In this document: positions 1-5,980 of the stretch, piece by piece
Position numbering within the stretch: position 1 is the stretch's first letter
Layout: the number at the start of each line of letters is the position of its first letter
Notes under the pieces: generated by a model
Seen by the model: the letters and a program-made list of their open reading frames with translations, nothing else
Told to the model about the DNA's origin: nothing
Databases searched by the model: none
NCBI GenBank assembly: GCA_012839665.1
Contig: DUMX01000071.1
Coordinates: 1-8,906, forward strand
From: Gelria sp.
GTDB taxonomy: Bacteria; Bacillota; Syntrophomonadia; Syntrophomonadales; Syntrophomonadaceae
Direction of reading: 5' to 3'
Length of the DNA: 8,906 bases
Program-made: the position numbers and the translations under genes

Positions 1-284
1 TCCTGCAAGCAGGATTCAGCAAAAACTTGCAACTGGGAAAACTCGCGGAAAAAGTAGGTTTCGTTTACGGTAAGCAGATTTATTAATTGTTGAAATTCAC
101 GGCCTTTGGGGTCAAATATCTTTAAATGTCTGATGTAGTCTTCAACCCGATCAAAACCGCCCGCCTCCATTCTCTGATATAAACGTTTCTTTATGTAGTA
201 AATTTTGTTTTCCTCATACCTTATTCCGGTGCGCTCATATATTAGATTCCTGAGTTTAATAAAGTATTCCAGAGGCAATTCCAA
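1..284 (-). CDS. cheR: CheR-type chemoreceptor glutamate O-methyltransferase, N-terminal part (cut by window edge)
   Basis: About 94 residues are present; the rest lies beyond the left edge. The frame reads MELPLEYFIKLRNLIYERTG at its start and contains LLTVNETYFFRE near residues 70-81. That is the hallmark of the CheR all-alpha N-terminal domain and the beginning of its SAM-dependent methyltransferase fold. CheR proteins methylate glutamates on methyl-accepting chemotaxis proteins, using SAM, in the cytoplasm. The start is taken as TTG at 282-284, about 8 bases after GAGG in a GAGGTGA ribosome site (292-298). An in-frame GTG at 291-293 lies inside that site and is less likely. The gene begins 17 bases after the stop of the HEAT-repeat gene, so the two are probably translationally coupled. 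The catalytic SAM motif cannot be checked here, so a degenerate CheR-like protein remains possible. Confidence 0.8.
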   Translation of the reverse strand, partial: MELPLEYFIKLRNLIYERTGIRYEENKIYYIKKRLYQRMEAGGFDRVEDYIRHLKIFDPKGREFQQLINLLTVNETYFFREFSQLQVFAESCLQ

Positions 285-301
285 ACATATCACCTCATTT
301 G

Positions 302-1372
302 CTAACGTAATTGAGAAATAGATTTATCTATAGTTTCCAATAGGTCATAATCACCTTCCTTTTCTTTTTCTTTCATCTTAAGTAAAACTGGTAAAGCCTC
401 GCCATTACCATATAAACCCAATCCTTCTACCGCACCCATACGAATTAGCATTTTTTCATGATGCACATGCTCCAGTAAAATAGAGTAAATTTCCTGATTC
501 TGATAATGCCCCATCAGAATTAGTAATTCATATTTGTTAATATCATTGATGTCAGTCTTAAGATAATAGGAAAGCGCATTTAGTAAATCAGGGGGCAACT
601 GTTCACGAGGATTACGGCCAATAATACCTGCAATAGCGTTTATAATCTCTTTGTGCATTACCTGGCCTTTCTCCTCTATCAAAGAAATAATAAGCTTTAA
701 ATGTATATCTGACCCTTTACGGGCTACAAATTTCAGAAATGAATACTGCTCTAAAATGCTTATGTTGTCATAACTGGGATACATCTTATTGACGTAGCGT
801 ATAGATTCCTCATCTCCAATTAAAGCCAGGGCTTCCAAGCAGGTACAACGTAATAGTATGTTATCACTACGCATAAACAATTCGTTTATTCTTGGAGTAT
901 AGTTGGTATCCTCAAGGTGCCCCAGATATTCAACTGCAGTAATTACATTATTTATATCCGGGTCATTGAGAGCCTCAGCAATCAGTTCAGCTGTGTTAAA
1001 GGCTTTTAGCTGAAATAGAATATCCAGAGCAAATTTGCGAACATCCTTGTCGGGGTCACCCAGCAGTTTTCTCATAAACTCGGTGGCAATTTCGCCCTGC
1101 ATTGATAATATTTCTATACCGGCATTGCGAATAAACGCATCTTCGCTTGACAACAAGGGAACTATTTTTTCTACAACTTCCCTTCCCTTTAAACTTTTCA
1201 GACAATTTACGATTACTTCCTTTACGAAACGGGACTCTTCTACCCCTAATCGATCAATTAAAATCTTGGTCCCTCCGGGCACTCCATCAAATGCTATGTC
1301 TTCAGCTGCAAAGGCTCTAGTTTTCTCATTTCCATTATGTAAATCGTAAATTAATTCATCGATACTGGCCAA
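302..1372 (-). CDS. HEAT-repeat protein, probable scaffold partner of the adjacent CheR
   Basis: A 356-residue protein made almost entirely of paired helices of about 30 residues, recognisable as HEAT (PBS-lyase-like) repeats from roughly residue 15 to 335. Clear units are SSEDAFIRNAGIEILSMQG (75-93), DPDKDVRKFALDILFQL (106-122), DPDINNVITAVEYLGHL (137-153) and HHEKMLIRMGAVEGLGLYG (304-322). There is no signal peptide, membrane segment or catalytic motif. Such solenoids mediate protein-protein contacts; some HEAT-like proteins are phycobilin lyases, but nothing suggests phycobilins here. The TTG start at 1370-1372 follows GGAGGTGGAG, with the second GGAG 5 bases upstream. It is the first gene behind a sigma-54 promoter and is followed after 17 bases by cheR. 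A role in chemotaxis or a related signalling pathway is inferred only from that context. Confidence 0.8.
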   Translation of the reverse strand: MASIDELIYDLHNGNEKTRAFAAEDIAFDGVPGGTKILIDRLGVEESRFVKEVIVNCLKSLKGREVVEKIVPLLSSEDAFIRNAGIEILSMQGEIATEFMRKLLGDPDKDVRKFALDILFQLKAFNTAELIAEALNDPDINNVITAVEYLGHLEDTNYTPRINELFMRSDNILLRCTCLEALALIGDEESIRYVNKMYPSYDNISILEQYSFLKFVARKGSDIHLKLIISLIEEKGQVMHKEIINAIAGIIGRNPREQLPPDLLNALSYYLKTDINDINKYELLILMGHYQNQEIYSILLEHVHHEKMLIRMGAVEGLGLYGNGEALPVLLKMKEKEKEGDYDLLETIDKSISQLR

Positions 1373-1434
1373 GAACTCTCCACCTCCAGGATTCTTTAAT
1401 TATAAGCTGGTATTGCTTTACTACTTTAATAGAT

Positions 1435-1450
1435 TGCAAAAACCATGCCA
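1435..1450 (-). promoter_or_regulatory. Sigma-54 (-24/-12) promoter for the HEAT-cheR unit
   Basis: The minus strand reads TGGCATGGTTTTTGCA, which matches the RpoN consensus TGGCAYGR-N3-TTGCW at every defined position, with the GG and GC doublets exactly 12 bases apart. Transcription would start near 1424, giving a leader of about 50 bases before the TTG start at 1372. Sigma-54 promoters require an enhancer-binding ATPase, which is not encoded in this window. Confidence 0.75.
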
Positions 1451-1458
1451 TAAGTTGG

Positions 1459-1497
1459 AAAGCCTATAAATCCCGAATTACCTATATTGTAGGCTTT
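1459..1497. repeat. 8-base inverted repeat just upstream of the sigma-54 promoter
   Basis: The arms AAAGCCTA (1459-1466) and TAGGCTTT (1490-1497) are perfectly complementary. They are separated by 23 bases, so arm centres are 31 bases apart, close to three helical turns. The site begins about 9 bases upstream of the -24 element. It could be an activator or repressor site, but it is closer than a usual sigma-54 enhancer. Confidence 0.4.
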
Positions 1498-1513
1498 AAG
1501 TCCTGTATGATTT

Positions 1514-1543
1514 CCGTACATCTCTTGTGGGTTTTTCGTACGG
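1514..1543. repeat. Inverted repeat CCGTAC / GTACGG upstream of the HEAT-cheR promoter
   Basis: CCGTAC (1514-1519) and GTACGG (1538-1543) form a perfect 6-base inverted repeat with an 18-base spacer. It lies roughly 90-120 bases upstream of the expected start near 1424, which is a typical distance for an enhancer-binding site of a sigma-54 activator. The assignment is positional only; 6-base arms can occur by chance. Confidence 0.3.
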
Positions 1544-1550
1544 TTGATGC

Positions 1551-1644
1551 GGAAATAGACGGGGGAATAGACGCGGAAACCGCGGAATAGTAAGGATTTA
1601 TGCGGATTTTTAATAAATAATTTTTGACACTGAAGAACACTGAA
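1551..1644. repeat. Short direct repeats and a CGCGG palindrome in the intergenic region
   Basis: AATAGACG occurs at 1554-1561 and 1566-1573, and AATAG again at 1586-1590. The block contains the perfect palindrome CGCGG-AAA-CCGCG (1572-1584). Further left-to-right, ACACTGAA is repeated at a 10-base interval (1627-1634 and 1637-1644). No reading frame with a ribosome site covers this part. The composition, alternating GC-rich and AT-rich patches, resembles scattered noncoding repeats; whether these units recur elsewhere in the genome cannot be seen here. Confidence 0.4.
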
Positions 1645-1665
1645 TTTTATTGTATTTTTAAAGGA

Positions 1666-1689
1666 TAGCGAAGGCTAAAGCCTCCGCTA
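1666..1689. repeat. Near-perfect small palindrome (REP-like)
   Basis: TAGCGAAGGCT (1666-1676) and AGCCTCCGCTA (1679-1689) form an 11-pair hairpin around two bases. In minus-strand RNA the single mismatch becomes a G-U pair. No run of T follows on either strand, so it does not look like an intrinsic terminator. The unit has the look of a small dispersed palindromic repeat. Confidence 0.4.
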
Positions 1690-1800
1690 CGAATCGCGAG
1701 ATAAAGACGAAATAGCTAGACAACCGGCCAACTGTCGGTAGCGGGGGGTTCACCCTAGACGGTACATTCCGGGCGGACACAGGGGGACGCTGGGTAGTTG
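1690..1800. other. Intergenic stretch without a recognised gene
   Basis: Between the small palindrome and the operon terminator I find no open frame with a ribosome site and no tRNA-like fold. The stretch is GC-rich relative to its surroundings, with a run of six G at 1743-1748, the short palindrome GGGTTCACCC (1746-1755) and ACCG/CGGT arms at 1723-1739. It may be residue of a dispersed repeat. Together with the elements listed separately, it makes up the roughly 550-base gene-free gap between the two transcription units. Confidence 0.4.
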
Positions 1801-1802
1801 AT

Positions 1803-1844
1803 AAAAAAACGAGAAAAGCCCCTCCTTAAACGGAGGGGCTTTTC
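1803..1844 (-). terminator. Intrinsic terminator of the formate dehydrogenase operon
   Basis: A 13-base-pair perfect stem (1813-1825 with 1832-1844) encloses a 6-base loop. On the minus strand it is followed after a few bases by seven consecutive T (1803-1809). It lies 80 bases after the stop of the NuoF-like gene. The plus-strand side has only a short T run inside the stem, so strong termination is expected only for leftward transcription. Confidence 0.9.
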
Positions 1845-1882
1845 CCTTGCATAGCCCATTCACTCTCTCTTTATTTATCCTT

Positions 1883-1907
1883 CATAACAGGTAAAATACC
1901 TGGTATG
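1883..1907 (-). repeat. Stem-loop just after the last gene of the fdh operon
   Basis: CAGGTA-AAA-TACCTG (1888-1902) is a perfect palindrome, extended by CATA/TATG arms across one mismatch to a 25-base hairpin. It sits 17 bases beyond the stop codon at 1925-1927 and before the terminator. It may protect the transcript 3' end; no function is shown by the sequence. Confidence 0.4.
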
Positions 1908-1924
1908 GAGGCGGTGAATGACAT

Positions 1925-3148
1925 TTAGTTTAGTTTAGCCTGGTACTCACCATTAAAGTTTTGAAGAGTGGTTAATACTGGTGAAGGTGCAGCCTGGCCC
2001 AGACCACAGAGACAGGCTTTAGACATAACCTTGCCTAGTCTCTCCAGGAGGGATAAATCTGCACTACTACCTTGTCCAGCATCTAGTTTTTCCATCATTT
2101 CGTGTATACGTTTAGTACCTTCACGACAAGGTGAGCATTTACCACAGGATTCATGTTCAAAAAAGCCTGCAATCCTGGCTACCACATTAACTATATCACG
2201 GGTCTCATCCATTACAAATACTGCGCCTGAACCCAGGGTTGCACCAATTGCTGACATAGAGTCAAAATCAATGGGCGTATCCAGCATGGATTCAGGTATA
2301 AAGCCTCCGGAAGTACCACCTATTTGAACTGCCTTAAAGTTCTTACCGTCCTTGATTCCACCACCAAAATCATAAATAACCTGACGAATGGTGGTATCGG
2401 TAGGTACCTCAAATACAGTTCGATTGTTGACATCGCCAGTTAAGGTAACGATTTTGGTACCAGGGTATTTTTCCGCCCCTATAGCTTTGTACCAATCTCC
2501 ACCTTTCTCAACTATTACCGGAATATTGGCAAAGGTTTCAACGTTATTTACTATAGTAGGCTTTTGCCACAAACCAATAACTGGTGGGAACGGTGGTTTG
2601 AAGCGGGGTTCTCCTCGGTTACCTTCAATAGATTCAATCAGGGCACTTTCTTCACCGCAAACATAAGCTCCGGCACCCATTCGTACTTCAATGTCGAAGT
2701 CTCCCAGGACACCTTTTTCCTTAGCCTGGGCTATAGCCTTATTAAGGATATCAACTACATAGGGATATTCTCCCCGGCAGTAGATATAGCCTTTATTGGA
2801 CCCAATGGCATAACCGCATATAGCCATACCTTCCAAGACTGATTGGGGGTCATTTTCCATTATGGTACGGTCTTTATAAGTTCCGGGTTCACCTTCATCA
2901 GCGTTGCAAACGACATATTTTTGGTCGGCTTGTACGTTATAGGAAAAGCCCCATTTCATGCCACAATTAAAGCCAGCTCCGCCGCGTCCACGCAACCCAG
3001 AATTTCTAACGTCTGCTATTAATGCTTCTTGCCCCATCTGACGTGCTTTTTCCAGGGCCTTGTAGCCTCCAGCATTAATGTAATCGTCTATATTCAAGGG
3101 ATCTATTTTACCCATGTTCCGCAAGACGATGCGCATTTCTTCAGCCAT
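1925..3148 (-). CDS. nuoF: NuoF-like NADH-binding, FMN and [4Fe-4S] subunit of the NAD-linked formate dehydrogenase
   Basis: A 407-residue homologue of complex I NuoF, which takes electrons between NADH and FMN and passes them to an N3-type [4Fe-4S] cluster. The NADH/FMN fold shows GLRGRGGAGF (51-60), NADEGEPGTYKDR (82-94) and GAGAYVCGEE (158-167). The N3 cluster ligands are C335, C338 and C341 in ESCGKCSPCREG, plus C381 in CLCGLG. It has neither the N-terminal thioredoxin-like extension nor the C-terminal two-cluster ferredoxin domain of HydB/HndC-type subunits, so it is the short form. The start is ATG at 3146-3148, behind AAAGGAGGG; the earlier ATG at 3166 overlaps the upstream stop and would place the ribosome site inside the gene. 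It is the last gene of the operon, 17 bases after the NuoE-like gene, and probably makes the NAD(H) site of a soluble FdhA-NuoE-NuoF complex. Transfer to another redox partner cannot be excluded. Confidence 0.93.
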   Translation of the reverse strand: MAEEMRIVLRNMGKIDPLNIDDYINAGGYKALEKARQMGQEALIADVRNSGLRGRGGAGFNCGMKWGFSYNVQADQKYVVCNADEGEPGTYKDRTIMENDPQSVLEGMAICGYAIGSNKGYIYCRGEYPYVVDILNKAIAQAKEKGVLGDFDIEVRMGAGAYVCGEESALIESIEGNRGEPRFKPPFPPVIGLWQKPTIVNNVETFANIPVIVEKGGDWYKAIGAEKYPGTKIVTLTGDVNNRTVFEVPTDTTIRQVIYDFGGGIKDGKNFKAVQIGGTSGGFIPESMLDTPIDFDSMSAIGATLGSGAVFVMDETRDIVNVVARIAGFFEHESCGKCSPCREGTKRIHEMMEKLDAGQGSSADLSLLERLGKVMSKACLCGLGQAAPSPVLTTLQNFNGEYQAKLN

Positions 3149-3165
3149 TATATTCCCTCCTTTCA

Positions 3166-3612
3166 TTATTTGTACTCGCCCAGAATGCCGGGTATTTTCT
3201 CCGGGGTTACATCGCCATAAGGCTTACTATTAACGGTTATTACCGGAGTAACCTGACATTGACCTACACATTCACAAAATTCCAGTGCGAATTTACCATC
3301 AGCAGTGCTTTCTCCCATCTTGATACCTAATTCTTTTTCTAAAGCGTTTACTACATCTTGTGCACCAGCTACATGACAAGGAGCACTTTCACAAATGCGA
3401 ATTACATTTTTACCTCGTTCGCCCACCTTAAGATATGAATAAAAGGTTGCCACCCCATAAGCTTTAGCCAAAGGTAAGTCAAAAACCTGGGCAGCATAGG
3501 CTATAGAGTCTTCAGGAATGAAACTATATTCCTTCTGCAGGGCATGATAAGCTTCAATAATGCCACCGGGAAGATCTTTATATTGGTTAATTATTTCTTT
3601 GTAATCTGCCAT
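3166..3612 (-). CDS. nuoE: NuoE-like [2Fe-2S] (thioredoxin-fold) subunit of the formate dehydrogenase
   Basis: A 148-residue protein of the complex I 24-kDa/NuoE family at nearly the usual bacterial length. It has an N-terminal helical part (1-60, with YAAQVFDLPLAKAYGVATFYSYL typical of the family) and a C-terminal thioredoxin-like domain binding one [2Fe-2S] cluster. The ligands are C74 and C79 (CESAPC) and C115 and C119 (CVGQC); an additional C113 sits next to the second pair. In NAD-linked formate dehydrogenases and hydrogenases this subunit pairs with NuoF and relays or tunes electrons between NADH/FMN and the catalytic subunit. The ATG at 3610-3612 is preceded by GGGAGGTGA at good spacing. 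A 79-base gap separates it from the upstream moeA-like gene, the largest gap within the operon, and its stop overlaps an unused ATG of the next gene. Confidence 0.93.
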   Translation of the reverse strand: MADYKEIINQYKDLPGGIIEAYHALQKEYSFIPEDSIAYAAQVFDLPLAKAYGVATFYSYLKVGERGKNVIRICESAPCHVAGAQDVVNALEKELGIKMGESTADGKFALEFCECVGQCQVTPVITVNSKPYGDVTPEKIPGILGEYK

Positions 3613-3691
3613 TACCTTTCACCTCCCTGGAGTTAATAATTTAATCTATTTTAAAAGTATTACTTTAATCCATCATTATGATATGAACAGT
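3613..3691 (-). other. 79-base gap inside the operon, AT-rich
   Basis: The gap between the moeA-like and NuoE-like genes contains the ribosome site of the latter and the small palindrome ATCATAATGAT near 3674-3684. AT-rich hexamers resembling a -10 box are present, but I find no convincing paired -35 box and no terminator. An internal promoter or a processing site is possible but not shown. Confidence 0.3.
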
Positions 3692-4921
3692 CTAATCCTG
3701 CTCTAACCTGATACTACTGGGATCAAGTAAAATAACTGAAACCACGGTACCTGCTGTAATTACCGGATTTTTAGCAGGTAAGTCAATCAAGGCGTTACAG
3801 CCTACCAGTGAACGAATCATGCCCGGCTTTTGCCCGGGTAAAACCTTCACCCTCCAGGTGCTGCCATCATTAGTTAAATAACCTCGTACAAAACGTCGGT
3901 CGCCATCTTTAGCACCTATATTATCCAGGCAGTAAGCTTTTACCCTGGGGGTATAAGGCTCCTTTCCCTGTAGAGCACGAATTACTGGAGCAACTAGCAG
4001 CTCATAACCTACAGCACAGGCAGCCGGATTACCAGATAATGAAATAAGATACTTCTTATCCCATAAGGCAGCACCGTTATGCCCTCCTGGTTGAATGGGT
4101 ATTCCCCAAAAAAGCATTTCTCCACCCAGCTCTGTAAAGATCTGTTTAGTTTCTGCTTCTTTGCGAGCATAAGTTCCACCTATAGTTATTAGCAAATCGG
4201 CTTCTACCATTATTTCCCGAATGAGAGCTGTAAGTTCAGCCTGCTCTCTGCTGCCAGCAACGTCTAGTCCGGCTATTTTAGCACCATCTCGCCTGGCCAG
4301 TGCGGCAAGTAGGGGGCCATTACTATCTCTTAAACAGCCGGAGCTGGGAGTCTCGCTCCAGGGTACTAGTTGTTCTCCCAGGCTAAGTATCGCCACCCGA
4401 GGCCTGCTATAAACCTGTACTTCATTCCTTCCCTGAGCAGCTAATACTGATATTAATCCAGGAGAAATCCTACTCCCCTTTGAAGCATATAACTCACCGG
4501 CTTTAAAGTCCTCACCAGCCTGGCGAATAAATTGCCCTGCCCTGGCTGCTTTCCCCAGGTAGATTTCCATATCCCCAATTTGTACATCTTCGTGGGGAAC
4601 TAGAGCCGCACTACCCTTGGGTATAACTTCACCGGTCCTTACCTCAAAAGTCTCTCCGCTATTTAAAGGGATCTGCGATAGTTGCTCTGCTGATAATGAA
4701 CTGGTTATAGAGAGTTTTCTATTGCCATCAAGGTCCTTTGCATGTAACACATAGCCATCCCGTGCTCCTGAGGACCAGGCAGGAAGGTTTTCTTCTATAA
4801 CCAAATTCTTAGCCAGCACCCGACCGGTAGCATCCAGTATGGGTAACTTCTCTGTAGCCAGCGGGCCAAGGTCCCGTAACAAGAGCTGCTGGGCTTCTTC
4901 TAGACTTATATTAAGCAGCAC
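3692..4921 (-). CDS. moeA: Divergent MoeA-family molybdopterin molybdotransferase-like protein
   Basis: A 409-residue protein with the full MoeA domain order: N-terminal domains (1-170), MogA-like molybdopterin-binding domain (about 174-320) and C-terminal beta domain (about 325-400). Classical MoeA inserts molybdate or tungstate into adenylylated molybdopterin. Retained family features are SGARDGYVL (51-59), RTGEVIPKGSAALVP (95-109) and SGNP (296-299). Several usually conserved active-site motifs differ: GDEL is GEQL (182-185), GGxSxGxxD is GGTYARKEAE (248-257), and the PGKP loop is PGGHNG (278-283). The start is GTG at 4919-4921, with GGAGG 7 bases upstream and 16 bases after the previous stop; the longer frame from 5011 would overlap that gene by about 74 bases and lacks such a site. 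Its place between fdhA and nuoEF suggests a dedicated role in loading or maturing the Mo/W cofactor of this enzyme. It may bind cofactor without metal-inserting activity. Confidence 0.82.
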   Translation of the reverse strand: MLLNISLEEAQQLLLRDLGPLATEKLPILDATGRVLAKNLVIEENLPAWSSGARDGYVLHAKDLDGNRKLSITSSLSAEQLSQIPLNSGETFEVRTGEVIPKGSAALVPHEDVQIGDMEIYLGKAARAGQFIRQAGEDFKAGELYASKGSRISPGLISVLAAQGRNEVQVYSRPRVAILSLGEQLVPWSETPSSGCLRDSNGPLLAALARRDGAKIAGLDVAGSREQAELTALIREIMVEADLLITIGGTYARKEAETKQIFTELGGEMLFWGIPIQPGGHNGAALWDKKYLISLSGNPAACAVGYELLVAPVIRALQGKEPYTPRVKAYCLDNIGAKDGDRRFVRGYLTNDGSTWRVKVLPGQKPGMIRSLVGCNALIDLPAKNPVITAGTVVSVILLDPSSIRLEQD

Positions 4922-4937
4922 TACTTGACCTCCGTTC

Positions 4938-5969
4938 TTAAAAACTGCAACTTTTACCGAAAGGGCAAAGCGGATAATGACACACTTTACATTCTTCACA
5001 TAAGCCACCATGTCCCAGTGCCACTATATCTGCCCTACTAATACGTTCACCAGCAAAAATACGAGGTAATAAAAGGTCAAAAGTAGTAGTATGACTGAAC
5101 AAAGCACCCGCCGGAACTCCATATATGGGAACGTGCTCCCGGTAAGCCACCATGTTCTGGGAACCCGGAAGAGCCGGTGCCCCATAGAAAACTACTTCAG
5201 CTCCACTGGCTCTTATACCAAGAGGTGTAACATCATCAGGGTCCACTGACATGCCGCCAGTAACTACAACTAGTTCAGCACCTTGTCCAATATAATTATT
5301 TATTTCCTGGGCAATTATCTCAGCATTATCAGGGACAATAACCTGTCCAATGATTCTCCCCCCGAAAGGAGTTACCTTTTTCCGAATTAACCTGCCAAAA
5401 CCATCTTTTATCTGGCCATTATATACTTCACTTCCGGTAATAACAACTCCTACCCATAAAGGGTTAAAAGGCATAACCGAAATCAGTGGTTCCGGATTAG
5501 AAGCTAGCTTTTCTGCTTCTTCCAGAATATGATTTTCAATGGCCAGAGGTATTACCCGGGTACCTGCCACCATTTGCCCTTTAGCTACTGGTCTTTTATT
5601 ATGCATAGTGGCCAAGATCACGTTTTCAAGATTATTAATCCAATTTAGCCGACTTACATCTATATTTAGTAATCCATCATACTGGGCACAAAGGTTAACC
5701 CGACCCTGGCTGGGTTCTGTACAGCTTAAACCCCTACCAGCTGCTCGCCGGGCCAGCCTGGTAGCAGCTTCATCCTCATGAACCAGGCTATCTTGCGGTT
5801 CCCATACATAGACATGTTCCTTACCCATATCTAGCAGTATAGGGATATCAGCCGGAGTTATTAGCTGTCCTCTACGATACGCCCGGTACTTTTCCCGCCC
5901 GGGTATTACTTTGGTAATATCATGGCAAAGCTCTAAACCTACTGCCTCGTGAACAGGTACCTTTTTCAT
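4938..5969 (-). CDS. Molybdopterin-binding (MoeA/MogA-like) protein with cysteine-rich C-terminal tail
   Basis: A 343-residue protein. Its central domain (about 170-305) is the MoCF/molybdopterin-binding fold: VGVVITGSEVYNGQIKDGF (173-191), AELVVVTGGMSVDPDD (231-246), and a proline/glycine-rich GAPALPGSQNM with IYGVPAGALF (263-291). The N-terminal half is MoeA-related but diverged. The last residues form a Cys tail: C324, C327, C330, C335 and C341 in CEECKVCHYPLCPFGKSC, which looks like a metal or Fe-S site and is not part of classical MoeA or MogA. The ATG at 5967-5969 follows AGGAGG, which overlaps the fdhA stop codon, 11 bases away, so translation is probably coupled to fdhA. A role in carrying or inserting the Mo/W-pterin cofactor into FdhA is inferred from the fold and position. 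I do not know a specific biochemical assignment for this subfamily. Confidence 0.85.
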   Translation of the reverse strand: MKKVPVHEAVGLELCHDITKVIPGREKYRAYRRGQLITPADIPILLDMGKEHVYVWEPQDSLVHEDEAATRLARRAAGRGLSCTEPSQGRVNLCAQYDGLLNIDVSRLNWINNLENVILATMHNKRPVAKGQMVAGTRVIPLAIENHILEEAEKLASNPEPLISVMPFNPLWVGVVITGSEVYNGQIKDGFGRLIRKKVTPFGGRIIGQVIVPDNAEIIAQEINNYIGQGAELVVVTGGMSVDPDDVTPLGIRASGAEVVFYGAPALPGSQNMVAYREHVPIYGVPAGALFSHTTTFDLLLPRIFAGERISRADIVALGHGGLCEECKVCHYPLCPFGKSCSF

Positions 5970-5980
5970 TCTTAATCCTC

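Noticed and set aside
1035..1349. Plus-strand open frame inside the HEAT gene, and other plus-strand frames over the fdh genes
   Set aside because: They are antisense shadows of well-supported minus-strand genes, with no ribosome site, no recognisable domain and Ser/Pro/Thr-rich translations.
1666..1689. Second terminator
   Set aside because: The hairpin is good, but no T run follows it on either strand.
1900..1940. Small plus-strand gene after GGAGGCGGTGAATG
   Set aside because: The sequence resembles a ribosome site plus ATG, but the frame ends after a few codons.
1925..3148. HydB/HndC-type bifurcating subunit
   Set aside because: The length of 407 residues and absence of the terminal ferredoxin and thioredoxin-like domains fit the short NuoF form.
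3149..3166. Upstream ATG of the NuoF-like gene
   Set aside because: The strong AAAGGAGGG site lies between this ATG and the one at 3148, so the latter is the start.
4922..5011. Longer N-terminus of the MoeA-like protein
   Set aside because: It would overlap the upstream gene by 74 bases; GTG at 4919-4921 has GGAGG at ideal spacing and gives the normal MoeA N-terminus.
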